Source of the DNA: Candidatus Aquidulcis sp.
Lineage (GTDB): Bacteria > Chloroflexota > Anaerolineae > UBA4142
Reading direction: 5' to 3'
DNA: 43,658 bases
NCBI GenBank assembly: GCA_020723345.1
Contig: DYJA01000057.1
Span: 1-43,658 of the forward strand
Shown here: piece by piece, positions 24,276 through 31,720 of the stretch
How positions within the stretch are numbered: the first letter of the stretch is position 1
Layout: every line of letters begins with the position of its first letter
Translations under genes and position numbers: made by a program
Notes under the pieces: model-generated
What the model was told of the DNA's origin: nothing
Databases searched by the model: none
What the model saw: only the letters and a program-made list of their open reading frames with translations

Positions 24276-25280
24276 ATGAGCAAGATGCGGGTTGTAGTCA
24301 CCGATTATATCGAGCCAGACCTGGAATGGGAGTCGGAAGAATTCAAGCGCATGGGTGTTGAGTTCGAATGCGCGCAACTGAAATTCGCCGCGCCTGAGGA
24401 ATTGAGCGCGTTCGCCGCGCAAGCCGACATCGTGATCGTCAACATGGCGAAATTCAACGCGGCGGTGATGGACGGTCTGCCCCGCTGCAAACTCATTATC
24501 CGCCACGGCGTTGGCTACGACAACGTAGACATCGCCGCCGCCAGCGCGCGCGGCATCGTGGTCGCGTACGTGCCGGACTATTGCATGAACGAAGTCGCCG
24601 AGCAAGCCGTGATGCTCATCATGGCGTGCCAGCGCAAACTTTTGCTCCAACACCATGTCCTTGCCGCGTCCGCGCAAAAGGGCGAGTGGGATTTTGCGCC
24701 GGTGTATCCGATGTACAGTTTGCACGACAAGACCGTCGGCATTGTCGGCATTGGTCGCATCGGCAGCATGGTCTATCGCATGTTACAAGGTTTCGGCGTG
24801 CGTTTCCTGGTCTGCGACCCCTATCTCTCCGAACGACGTCGTCGGGAATTGGGAATCGAGCTGCATCTCTTCGAGCACGTGCTGCGCGAGTCGGATATTA
24901 TTACCACGCACGTCCCACTGAACGCGGAAACGCACCACCTGTTTGACGAACCACAGTTCCGGCTGATGAAGCGAACGGCGGTCCTCGTGAATACTGCGCG
25001 GGGCGGCATCGTCAATCTGCGCGCGCTTGACCGCGCGCTCCGGGAAGGGCTGATCGCCCACGCGGGGATTGACGTGTGGGAAGAAAAGGAACCGCCGGAC
25101 CCGGATTTCCCGCTGCTGCACAACGACCACGCGATTTGTACGCCTCATCTTTCGTGGCTCTCCGAAGAAGCGGGATGGAATATCCGGAAGAAGATTGTGG
25201 AGGATGTCGCGCGATTCATGCAAGAAAAGCCGCCGCGTTTTCCGGTGAACAGTGACGTGCCGATTCGATTCAATGACTGA
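24276..25280 (+). CDS. CtBP-like D-2-hydroxyacid dehydrogenase
   Basis: I chose ATG 24276 (MSKMRVVVTD) because the in-frame ATG at 24264 would put the likely ribosome site ggag inside the gene. About 334 residues: an N-terminal substrate domain, the NAD motif VGIVGIGRIGSMV, and the catalytic set Arg in VNTARGGIVNL, Glu in IDVWEEKEPP and His in CTPHLSWLSEEAG. The C-terminal-binding-protein subfamily reduces 2-keto acids to D-2-hydroxy acids or the reverse. In this operon it could oxidise a D-hydroxy acid freed by the peptidases, producing a keto acid for the aminotransferase or the RraA-like enzyme. Confidence 0.88.
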   Translation: MSKMRVVVTDYIEPDLEWESEEFKRMGVEFECAQLKFAAPEELSAFAAQADIVIVNMAKFNAAVMDGLPRCKLIIRHGVGYDNVDIAAASARGIVVAYVPDYCMNEVAEQAVMLIMACQRKLLLQHHVLAASAQKGEWDFAPVYPMYSLHDKTVGIVGIGRIGSMVYRMLQGFGVRFLVCDPYLSERRRRELGIELHLFEHVLRESDIITTHVPLNAETHHLFDEPQFRLMKRTAVLVNTARGGIVNLRALDRALREGLIAHAGIDVWEEKEPPDPDFPLLHNDHAICTPHLSWLSEEAGWNIRKKIVEDVARFMQEKPPRFPVNSDVPIRFND

Positions 25281-25299
25281 ATTCGGATGAGAAAAGATT

Positions 25300-25396
25300 G
25301 GACACTGATTCACACAGATTAACACAGATAAGAAATCAGTGTTCACACTTGCCCTGGCGGGAACGCAAGTGCCAGGGGCAGTGTTTATCTGTGTCC
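25300..25396. repeat. Decamer-built inverted repeat, copy 2
   Basis: Starts ggacactgattc and continues with the 10-mers ACACAGATTA and ACACAGATAA; it ends tttatctgtgtcc. A nested hairpin, cacttgccctggc / gccaggggcagtg, sits in the middle. It fills the gap between the hydroxyacid dehydrogenase and the zinc dehydrogenase, and is related to 6420-6490. Confidence 0.7.
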
Positions 25397-25412
25397 TATT
25401 TTCAAGGAAACT

Positions 25413-26465
25413 ATGACGCACAAAGATACCATGGTTGGATTGTTCAAGACCGCGAGGGGACCTGGGAATCTCGCGCTGCGCGATGCACCCGTGCCCTCTC
25501 CCGCCCCGAATGAAGCGCTAATCGAGATTCAAGCCAGCGGAATCTGCGGGACGGATATCCACATCAAACATGACGAATTTCCTTATTGGCCTCCGGTCAT
25601 CCTTGGGCATGAATTTTCCGGGGTGATTATCGAGGTAGGGAAAGAGGTCACCGGATTTCGCGTCGGCGACCGCGTCGTCGGTGAACCGCACACGCGGGCT
25701 TGCGGAAAATGTTACCTGTGCCGGACCGGCAACATTCAGATCTGCGCGCAAAAACGTTCTCCCGGCTGGGGCATTCACGGCGCGTTTGCGCGCTACTTGA
25801 CGATGCCAGAGCACCTGCTCCATCTCATCCCCGCTGCGATGTCGTTCGAAGAAGCCGCCGTCGTCGAACCCGCCGCGAACGTGGTCCAGGATGTGATCGA
25901 GCGTGGACGCGTCGAGCCGAACGAATTTGTCGTGATCAACGGACCCGGACCCATCGGGCTAATGGCGGTGATGGCTGCCAAACTCGCCGGAGCAGGAACG
26001 ATTGTGATGGTGGGCGCGTCGGTGGACGAGGAAAAACGACTCCCGCTCGCGCGCGAGTTGGGCGCGGATGAAGTTATCGTCGCCGATAAGCAGGATGCGG
26101 TCGCGCGCGTGATGGAACTGACGAACGGGCGCGGCGCGGATTTGGTGGTCGAATGTTCGGGTGCCGCGCCCGCCGTGAAAGCATCCGTCCAAATGCTGCG
26201 CAAGTTGGGACGCATTACCGCCATCGGATTGACCGGCAAGCCGGAGATTGCTTTCCCGTGGGACGTGGCAATGTCCAAAGTGCTGACGGTTCTCTTTAAC
26301 ATGAGCACCGGTTACACTTGCTGGGATCGCACCATTGGCTTGATTGCTTCCGGCAAAATGCCGGTGCGGAAAATCATCAGTCACGTCGAACCGCTCGCGA
26401 ATTGGGAGCCGACTTTCGAGCAAGTCGAAAGCAAGCGCGCGTTGAAAGCGCTGCTCATTCCTTGA
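25413..26465 (+). CDS. Zinc-dependent MDR dehydrogenase (threonine/sorbitol dehydrogenase-like)
   Basis: A 350-residue medium-chain dehydrogenase. Catalytic zinc ligands are in GICGTDIHIKHDEF, GHEFSGVI and VVEPAANV. The four structural cysteines are in ACGKCYLCRTGNIQIC. The coenzyme motif is GPGPIGLMAVMAAK, and the segment after the second strand (VGASVDEEKR) lacks the acidic residue in its usual place, so NAD versus NADP is unclear. Such enzymes oxidise secondary alcohols of polyols, threonine or sugar acids. It follows the decamer repeat but keeps operon orientation. Confidence 0.9.
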   Translation: MTHKDTMVGLFKTARGPGNLALRDAPVPSPAPNEALIEIQASGICGTDIHIKHDEFPYWPPVILGHEFSGVIIEVGKEVTGFRVGDRVVGEPHTRACGKCYLCRTGNIQICAQKRSPGWGIHGAFARYLTMPEHLLHLIPAAMSFEEAAVVEPAANVVQDVIERGRVEPNEFVVINGPGPIGLMAVMAAKLAGAGTIVMVGASVDEEKRLPLARELGADEVIVADKQDAVARVMELTNGRGADLVVECSGAAPAVKASVQMLRKLGRITAIGLTGKPEIAFPWDVAMSKVLTVLFNMSTGYTCWDRTIGLIASGKMPVRKIISHVEPLANWEPTFEQVESKRALKALLIP

Positions 26466-26510
26466 TTGAGGGTAACTGCTCAGGTTGTCATTTCGGGGAG
26501 CGGTACCGCC

Positions 26511-26619
26511 GCCGATTTGAAATCGGCGTCTCAACGAGGCGAAAACTCGATAAATCGAGTTGGTCACAATCGGTTTCCAACCGATTTCCACCTCACTGAG
26601 ACCCCGAATTCATTCGGGG
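26511..26619. repeat. Multi-hairpin repeat with constant linkers, copy 2
   Basis: Four hairpins: gccgatttgaaatcggc (26511-26527), aactcgataaatcgagtt (26544-26561), atcggtttccaaccgat (26569-26585) and ccccgaattcattcgggg (26602-26619). The linkers ctcaacgaggcgaaaac and tttccacct match the 9057-9144 copy, while the stems do not. Confidence 0.75.
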
Positions 26620-26644
26620 GCGCTCTGATTGAGGTAAAGACAAC

Positions 26645-27868
26645 ATGCTACTAATTTCGTCGGAGACAAGAAACGCGGTTCGCGATCTATTGATGGGGCT
26701 TATCCGCATTCCCTCCGTGCGCGGACACGAAGGGCCCGCAGCGCGCTATCTGTGCGATCGGCTGCTGCCGCTAACTGATCGTTGCGAATTGATCGCGATT
26801 AATGACGCGATTATGCAAGACCCGGACTATGCCTTCCCGTTGCCCGGGCACACGTATCGCGACACTCCCAATCTTGAATGTCTTGTCCGCGGAAATAGCG
26901 GCGGACGATCGGTTGTGTTCAACACGCACTTGGATATCGTTCCGCCCAGCGAAGGGCAGGCGCGCGCGTTCGACCCGATTGAAGAAAACGGGACGATTTG
27001 GGGGCGCGGCGCGTGCGATGCCAAGGGCCAAGTCGCGACGCTTTACGCGCTGATCCTGCTTTTGCGCGAACGCCGTGTCCGTCCGCCGGGAGACCTGACG
27101 TTTCACTTTGTGGTCGAGGAAGAAAACGGCGGCAACGGAACGCTCGCGATGATCCGACGCGGCGTGCGCGCAGATGCCGCCGTCGTCCTTGAACCTTCGG
27201 AAATGAGCATTATCCCTGCCGTGCGCGGCGCGGTGTGGTTCGATCTCAAGGTTTTTGGGAGAGCAGCGCACAGCGGCAACGTCGCCGGTCGGATTAGCGC
27301 GCTCGACAAGGCAGTGATCGCGATGCAGGCGCTGCGCGATTATCACGATCGCTTGCTTGCGGAATCGCGCGGGCTTCCGCTCTTTGACGAATTTGCCGAC
27401 CCAATGCCACTCACGTTCGGGATGCTCGCAGCAGGGAACTGGCCCGCCAGCGTGCCATCGGTCGCGGAACTGAAAGGCGTCCTCGGCTTTTTGCCCAATC
27501 ATCACCGGCATTCGGTGCAAGAGGAGATGCGCGAGGCGCTGCGCTCGCAAAGCGACGAGTGGCTGCGGGATCATTTCGATCTCACTTTCCCGATGCTCAA
27601 TTCCGATGGAAACATGATTCCGACGGAGCATCCACTTGTCACATCGCTGCGCGCGGCGGTTCGCAAAAATCAAGTGTCCGATCGCGTGCGCGCGATGACC
27701 GCTTCCTGCGACGCGTGGTTGTACAACAATCAGGCGCAAATCCCGACGGTCGTTTTCGGACCTGGCTCGCTGAGCCACGCCCATTCCAAGGAAGAGCAAA
27801 TCAAGTTGGACGATATATTGACCGCCGCTTCCGTCCTCGCCGATTGGGTTATGGACAGCGTAGCATGA
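26645..27868 (+). CDS. M20-family metallopeptidase / N-acyl-amino-acid deacylase (ArgE/DapE type)
   Basis: A 407-residue protein with the two-zinc site of M20 enzymes: FNTHLDIVPPSE, WGRGACDAKGQ (bridging aspartate), VVEEENGGNG (catalytic and metal Glu), VLEPSE and the C-terminal SHAHSKEEQI. The dimerisation domain appears at RAAHSGN. M20 enzymes remove acetyl, succinyl or other acyl groups from amino acids or cut dipeptides. The stop overlaps the aminotransferase start as ATGA. The pair suggests deacylation followed by transamination of the freed amine. Confidence 0.9.
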   Translation: MLLISSETRNAVRDLLMGLIRIPSVRGHEGPAARYLCDRLLPLTDRCELIAINDAIMQDPDYAFPLPGHTYRDTPNLECLVRGNSGGRSVVFNTHLDIVPPSEGQARAFDPIEENGTIWGRGACDAKGQVATLYALILLLRERRVRPPGDLTFHFVVEEENGGNGTLAMIRRGVRADAAVVLEPSEMSIIPAVRGAVWFDLKVFGRAAHSGNVAGRISALDKAVIAMQALRDYHDRLLAESRGLPLFDEFADPMPLTFGMLAAGNWPASVPSVAELKGVLGFLPNHHRHSVQEEMREALRSQSDEWLRDHFDLTFPMLNSDGNMIPTEHPLVTSLRAAVRKNQVSDRVRAMTASCDAWLYNNQAQIPTVVFGPGSLSHAHSKEEQIKLDDILTAASVLADWVMDSVA

Positions 27869-29196
27869 TGGAGCAAAAGAAAATGCCGCAACTGAAAAAA
27901 CGCCAGGTTCCCGGTTCCAAGTCCGCCGAGTTTCTGGAACTCTCGCGCACCTACGAGCCGCCATGTGCTGCCGATCAGGTCCCGGTCGTGTGGGATCACG
28001 CCGAGCGCGTTTGGGTAACCGATGTAGACGGCAATCGGTACATTGATTTCACATCGGGCGTCCTCGTCACAAATCTGGGACACAGCCATCCCGGCTTGGT
28101 TCGCGCGATTCAGGAGCAAGCCACCCGCCTGATGAATTGCTATTCGTTTCCGACACCCGAACGCGTGACGGCGGCTTCGCGGCTGGTAAAAACATTTCCA
28201 CCCAATCTCGACAAGGTATTTTTCCTAAGCACTGGCGCTGAGGCAACCGAAGCCGCGCTGCGCGTGGCGCGGCGTTACACCGGCAAGCAAGAGGTACTCG
28301 GATTTTACGGGGCATTTCACGGTCGCACCTATGGGGCGATGGGTGTGGCAGGGAGCATGGGCACGCGTCGCCAATTCGGCGTTCCTGTGCCGGGCGGGAT
28401 TATGGCGCCGTATGCCTACTGCTATCGCTGCTTTTACGATAAGAAATATCCCGAGTGCGACCTGTACTGTCTCAAAGCGCTGGATCGCGTGATCGGCTCT
28501 TCATCCTCAGGCGATTTGGGCGCAGTGATCGTCGAGCCGTACCAGGGCACCGCCGGGTTCGTTTTTCCACCCGACGGCTGGCTCAAGCAATTGGAAGCAT
28601 GGGCACGCGAGCGCGACCTCGTGCTCATCGTTGACGAGGTGCAGTCCAGTTTCGGGCGCACGGGTAAAATGTACGCCATTGAGTGGGAGGACGTCCGCCC
28701 GCAGATGATCTGTCTGGGCAAGGGACTGGGCAGCGGTGTGCCGTGTTCTGCGTTGGGCGGCGAGAGCAAGGTACTTGCAAGCATGGCTGCCGGCGAGCTA
28801 TCGAGCACCTGGGGTGGCAATCCCCTCGCGAGCGCGGCGGCGCTCGCGGTCATGGAGGCGATGGAGAAGGAGAAATTGCCGGAGAACGCGCTCAAGATCG
28901 GCGCGGGCATGAAAGCGCGTTTTCTGGAGATGAAGGGAAAATACCGCTTCCTGGGTGATGTGCGCGGCAAGGGCTTAGTCATGGGATTGGAATTTGTGGA
29001 TTCCCGCGATGGTTACACCCCTTCGCCGGAGATTACGCGCCGAGTCATCATGGGCTGCGCGGAGAATGGACTCTTGTTAGGCAAGGTGGGATTTTACGGC
29101 AACGTGATTCGAATTGCTCCGCCGCTTGTCATCAACCAAGAAGAGGCAGATATGGCGTTGGACATTCTGGACTCGGTGATGGCAGATTTCGAATAA
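27865..29196 (+). CDS. Class III PLP-dependent aminotransferase, second copy
   Basis: From ATG 27865 (overlapping the M20 stop as ATGA) the product has 443 residues; ATG 27883 (MPQLKKRQ), with ggag upstream, is equally plausible. Marks: FFLSTGAEATEAALRVAR, GAFHGRTYGAMG, cofactor Asp in LIVDEVQSSFGRTG and Schiff-base K286 in ICLGKGLGSG. It groups by eye with 4-aminobutyrate / 2,2-dialkylglycine-type class III enzymes. An internal insert with CYRCFYDKKYPECDLYC is unusually cysteine-rich (four cysteines) and is known in some members of this family. It is the last gene of the IclR-headed unit. Confidence 0.9.
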   Translation: MMEQKKMPQLKKRQVPGSKSAEFLELSRTYEPPCAADQVPVVWDHAERVWVTDVDGNRYIDFTSGVLVTNLGHSHPGLVRAIQEQATRLMNCYSFPTPERVTAASRLVKTFPPNLDKVFFLSTGAEATEAALRVARRYTGKQEVLGFYGAFHGRTYGAMGVAGSMGTRRQFGVPVPGGIMAPYAYCYRCFYDKKYPECDLYCLKALDRVIGSSSSGDLGAVIVEPYQGTAGFVFPPDGWLKQLEAWARERDLVLIVDEVQSSFGRTGKMYAIEWEDVRPQMICLGKGLGSGVPCSALGGESKVLASMAAGELSSTWGGNPLASAAALAVMEAMEKEKLPENALKIGAGMKARFLEMKGKYRFLGDVRGKGLVMGLEFVDSRDGYTPSPEITRRVIMGCAENGLLLGKVGFYGNVIRIAPPLVINQEEADMALDILDSVMADFE

Positions 29197-29373
29197 CCAC
29201 ATTTTTCAGAATGTCGGCTCGGTCGTTGATGCTGTGCTGGCTGAAAACATCGTCCGTGCTTCCCTCGGGGATCCTCCGTTCAATTCCCTGGTGCGGACGC
29301 GCGTGATTGACGTATGCCACGTATTCCCAGATCACCCGCCACAAATGTTGCTCCTCCACGACTAGTTGCAGTT
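29197..29373 (-). pseudogene. Integrase/transposase C-terminal fragment
   Basis: On the minus strand this reads VVEEQHLWRVIWEYVAYVN then HARPHQGIERRIPEG, the end of an rve-type integrase domain (IS3/IS481-like transposases, ending Y.N..RPHQG....P). The catalytic part is missing. It starts right after the aminotransferase stop, so the right edge of the catabolic operon touches an old insertion scar. Confidence 0.7.
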
Positions 29374-29394
29374 GCAGTGGAGTTGGACTATACT
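29366..29394 (+). promoter_or_regulatory. Promoter of the broken radical SAM gene
   Basis: TTGCAG (29366-29371), 17-nt spacer, TATACT (29389-29394). ATG 29405 follows only 10 nt after the -10, so any transcript would be almost leaderless. Confidence 0.5.
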
Positions 29395-29404
29395 TGCTCT
29401 CGAA

Positions 29405-29664
29405 ATGGTGAAAGAAGTCTCCGCGCGCGTCCTGCTCTCGCCGGTCAAACAACCGGACACCTGGTTCGGCTTGCGCTATTCAATAAATCTGTATCGCGGC
29501 TGTCAGTACCAGCGCATCTATTGCAATTCGCGCAGCGAGTGTTATCGCATCGAAAATTTCGCCGAGATTCACGTCAAGACGAACGCGCTCGATCTCTTGC
29601 GCCGCGAACTCGCGCGCAAACGCGTCAGAGGCACAATTGGCACCGGCGCGATGAACATTCCTTC
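29405..29664 (+). pseudogene. Truncated radical SAM protein (spore-photoproduct-lyase-like group)
   Basis: The first ~86 codons (LSPVKQPDTWFGLRYSINLY, then RGCQ) match the start of radical SAM proteins that continue RGCQHRCIYCDSRSECY. Here the cluster motif C-x3-C-x2-C reads C33-YQ-R37... C40: the middle cysteine is arginine. Homology stops at GTIGTGAMN near 29660 and the frame then runs into an unrelated gene. Both faults make an active enzyme very unlikely. Confidence 0.75.
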
Positions 29665-29714
29665 ACCCCATGCCTTTCGATGGCGTGGCAACATCTCACA
29701 AAACAGAGGAAAGA

Positions 29715-30482
29715 ATGACACACCTTATGCCCGTGTTCGCAGTGGTTCTTGCGGTTGCAACTGCATGTACGTCTGCGCCAACACCAACGTTTGTGCCGCC
29801 AACAACGACACCAATACCCATACCACCAACGACGACACCGACGCAATCTCCACCCTCACCAACACCGACAACTTGTTCGTTTCGCGACGATTTCGATGCC
29901 ACGACCTTAAATCCCGCATGGTCGTGGATTCGCGAAGACAAAACACACTGGAGTTTTTCTGCCACTCCTGGCAATCTACAAATCACCACAAGGTCAAAGG
30001 AGAGTATCTTCGGCAAATTGAGCAATCAGAAAAATTTGCTCTTGCAAAAAGCTCCCTCGGGCAACTTTGAGGTTATTACCAAAGTTGCATTCGATCCTAC
30101 AAAGGATTTTCAGAAGGCAGCGCTCCTAGTCTATCAGGATGATGACAATTTTGTGATGGTTTCCCGAGCGTCATGCGCGCAGTGTCGCGGTGGGGGTGTG
30201 GATTTGAGCGTCGAGGTGGCAGGGAAATCAACGCTCGGTTTCGATGTGGGAATGTACAAGGCATTTCCTCGTTCGCCGGTTTACCTGAAAATTGGCAAAG
30301 ATGGAACACGATACAAAGGGTACTATAGCACGGATGGAACGAGTTGGTCCCAAGTTGGCGAGCAAACGCACAGTGGTCTTACTGACATCAAGGTTGGCGT
30401 CACGGCAACGAATGACAGCAATGTGGATACCTCCGAAATTCCCGCCGACTTTGACTGTTTCTGTGTAATAAAGTTGCCGTAG
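29715..30482 (+). CDS. Lipoprotein with ConA-like (DUF1349-type) domain
   Basis: Start at ATG 29715 (MTHLMPVFAVVLAV) with gaggaaag upstream. The 255-residue product has a lipobox (VATAC), then a long Pro/Thr linker (residues ~20-55) and from ~60 a beta-sandwich: FRDDFDATTLNPAWSW, NFEVITKVAFDPTKDFQKAALLVYQDDDNFV and YKGYYSTDGTSWSQVG. This matches DUF1349 / glycoside hydrolase family 43 C-terminal-type ConA-like lectin folds, which bind or flank carbohydrate-active domains. No catalytic domain is attached. It is probably a cell-surface carbohydrate-binding protein. Confidence 0.8.
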   Translation: MTHLMPVFAVVLAVATACTSAPTPTFVPPTTTPIPIPPTTTPTQSPPSPTPTTCSFRDDFDATTLNPAWSWIREDKTHWSFSATPGNLQITTRSKESIFGKLSNQKNLLLQKAPSGNFEVITKVAFDPTKDFQKAALLVYQDDDNFVMVSRASCAQCRGGGVDLSVEVAGKSTLGFDVGMYKAFPRSPVYLKIGKDGTRYKGYYSTDGTSWSQVGEQTHSGLTDIKVGVTATNDSNVDTSEIPADFDCFCVIKLP

Positions 30483-30518
30483 AAAAAAAGCCCGCTAATT
30501 GCGTGACGCGCGGTTAGC
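30483..30518 (-). terminator. Rho-independent terminator of the minus-strand zinc-ribbon gene
   Basis: On the minus strand a gctaa...ttagc hairpin with GC-rich interior is followed by gggc and seven T residues (30489-30483). It lies between convergent genes. Confidence 0.55.
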
Positions 30519-30561
30519 TGACCCTATTCGGCATTGCTGTCTATCGCCGCGCGAACACCTG

Positions 30562-30909
30562 TCAGCGCAACGATTCAAAGTCCGACGTGAGACGATAGAC
30601 AAGCGAATCGAGGAAACGCGCGAGGGAATGCAGAGGAGTTTGTTTCGGGCGCGGTTTGCTATCTGCCGCGAGCGCATACGTCGTGAAAGTATGTTCGGGG
30701 CAAAACGTACAGACCGCGCCCAGATTATCAACGCGCAAGGATGATGCCGCGAAGATATGGCGCGACGACGAACGCGCATCGGGGCAATAGAACTGTGGCG
30801 CGAACGATTGTCCACAAACCGAGCAGGTCAGCGGAGTATCAATCACGTTTCCGTCGATGCGAAATGAGATTGTCGAACGACAATTTGAACAGGCAATTTG
30901 CGCGTTCAT
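30562..30909 (-). CDS. Small zinc-ribbon protein of unknown function
   Basis: ATG 30909 (MNAQIACSNCRSTISF) has an aaagg site upstream on the minus strand. The 115-residue product has CSNC and CSVC pairs ~27 residues apart, then FYCPDA and VCTFCPEH, enough for one or two zinc-binding knuckles. The C-terminal third is basic and helical. The frame continues open upstream into a nucleotidyltransferase fragment, but the ribosome site and start of family-like sequence favour this start. I do not recognise a function. Confidence 0.6.
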   Translation of the reverse strand: MNAQIACSNCRSTISFRIDGNVIDTPLTCSVCGQSFAPQFYCPDARSSSRHIFAASSLRVDNLGAVCTFCPEHTFTTYALAADSKPRPKQTPLHSLARFLDSLVYRLTSDFESLR

Positions 30910-31116
30910 AGTTTTGCCTTTTGGAGCGCGCGCACTTCCCAGTCGCTTGAGAACCATGATGAAGTTGGGTTTGTCGTGGCGACTGAGAGCAAGGACAATG
31001 TCGTGCGTGAATCGTTTCCGTCGCGCAAAGCCACGCACCGCTAACCCGCCGATGAGACGCGGATGAACGTCAAACTCGCGGCACAGTTCTAGAATTTGTT
31101 GTAGCGCATCAGGCAC
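30910..31116 (-). pseudogene. N-terminal fragment of an AbiEii/MNT-like nucleotidyltransferase
   Basis: The segment FDVHPRLIGGLAVRGFARR then KRFTHDIVLAL recalls the start of nucleotidyltransferase domains (GG.A....R.T.DiD). The second catalytic aspartate of DxD is valine (DIV), and the protein ends after ~65 residues by running into the zinc-ribbon gene. I read it as a decayed toxin-type nucleotidyltransferase. Confidence 0.5.
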
Positions 31117-31163
31117 TTGATTCGTCCGCCGTTGTGTGGTGCTATGACGTTTTCCCCCAAATT

Positions 31164-31670
31164 ATGAAAAAACGCGCCTACAAAAAATATAGCCGCAAAG
31201 ATCAGAGAGCGCTGGCGACCTGGGCGGCGGACCGTGCCGAACGCGTCCTGCCGCTTTTTGAAAAGGCATATCCGAAAGACGACCGTCCCCGCCAAGCCAT
31301 CGCAACGTGCCGAACCTGGGTTCGCACGGGCGTGTTCAAGATGGCGGACATACGCGGATCTTCGCTTGCGGCTCACGCCGCTGCCCGCGATGCGAAAGAA
31401 AATGACGCGGCTTGTTTTGCGGCGCACGCCGTAGGTCAGGCGGTCGCAACCGCACATGTTCCCCAACACGCGTACGGCAGCGTATATTATGCGCTCAAAG
31501 CTGTTGGGGCAACCGACCCTGCCAATGCCGAGATCGAAATTGCCAAAGAACGCAACTGGCAATCACGGCGTCTTGCCAAAAATCCGAGGCAAGAGATTTT
31601 GAAAAGAATAATGATCCAAAAGAAAGGCAATCGAATTATCGTCAAAATACGAAAAGGCAAAGGTTTTTGA
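31164..31670 (+). CDS. Imm5-like putative immunity protein
   Basis: Start at ATG 31164 (MKKRAYKKYSRKDQRAL); the ribosome site is weak. The 168-residue product shows the pattern of the Imm5-like group: KAYPKDDRPRQAIATCRTWV, then SSLAAHAAARDA and FAAHAVGQAVATAHVPQHAYGSVYYAL. It is alpha-helical and cytoplasmic. Immunity proteins protect against a cognate polymorphic toxin, but no toxin gene lies next to it, so it is an orphan here. The C-terminus ends in a short basic tail (KIRKGKGF). Confidence 0.65.
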   Translation: MKKRAYKKYSRKDQRALATWAADRAERVLPLFEKAYPKDDRPRQAIATCRTWVRTGVFKMADIRGSSLAAHAAARDAKENDAACFAAHAVGQAVATAHVPQHAYGSVYYALKAVGATDPANAEIEIAKERNWQSRRLAKNPRQEILKRIMIQKKGNRIIVKIRKGKGF

Positions 31671-31720
31671 CGAAGAAACTCTGCGCCTGACCGGCAGACG
31701 CACAAAGGAACACGATCTTC

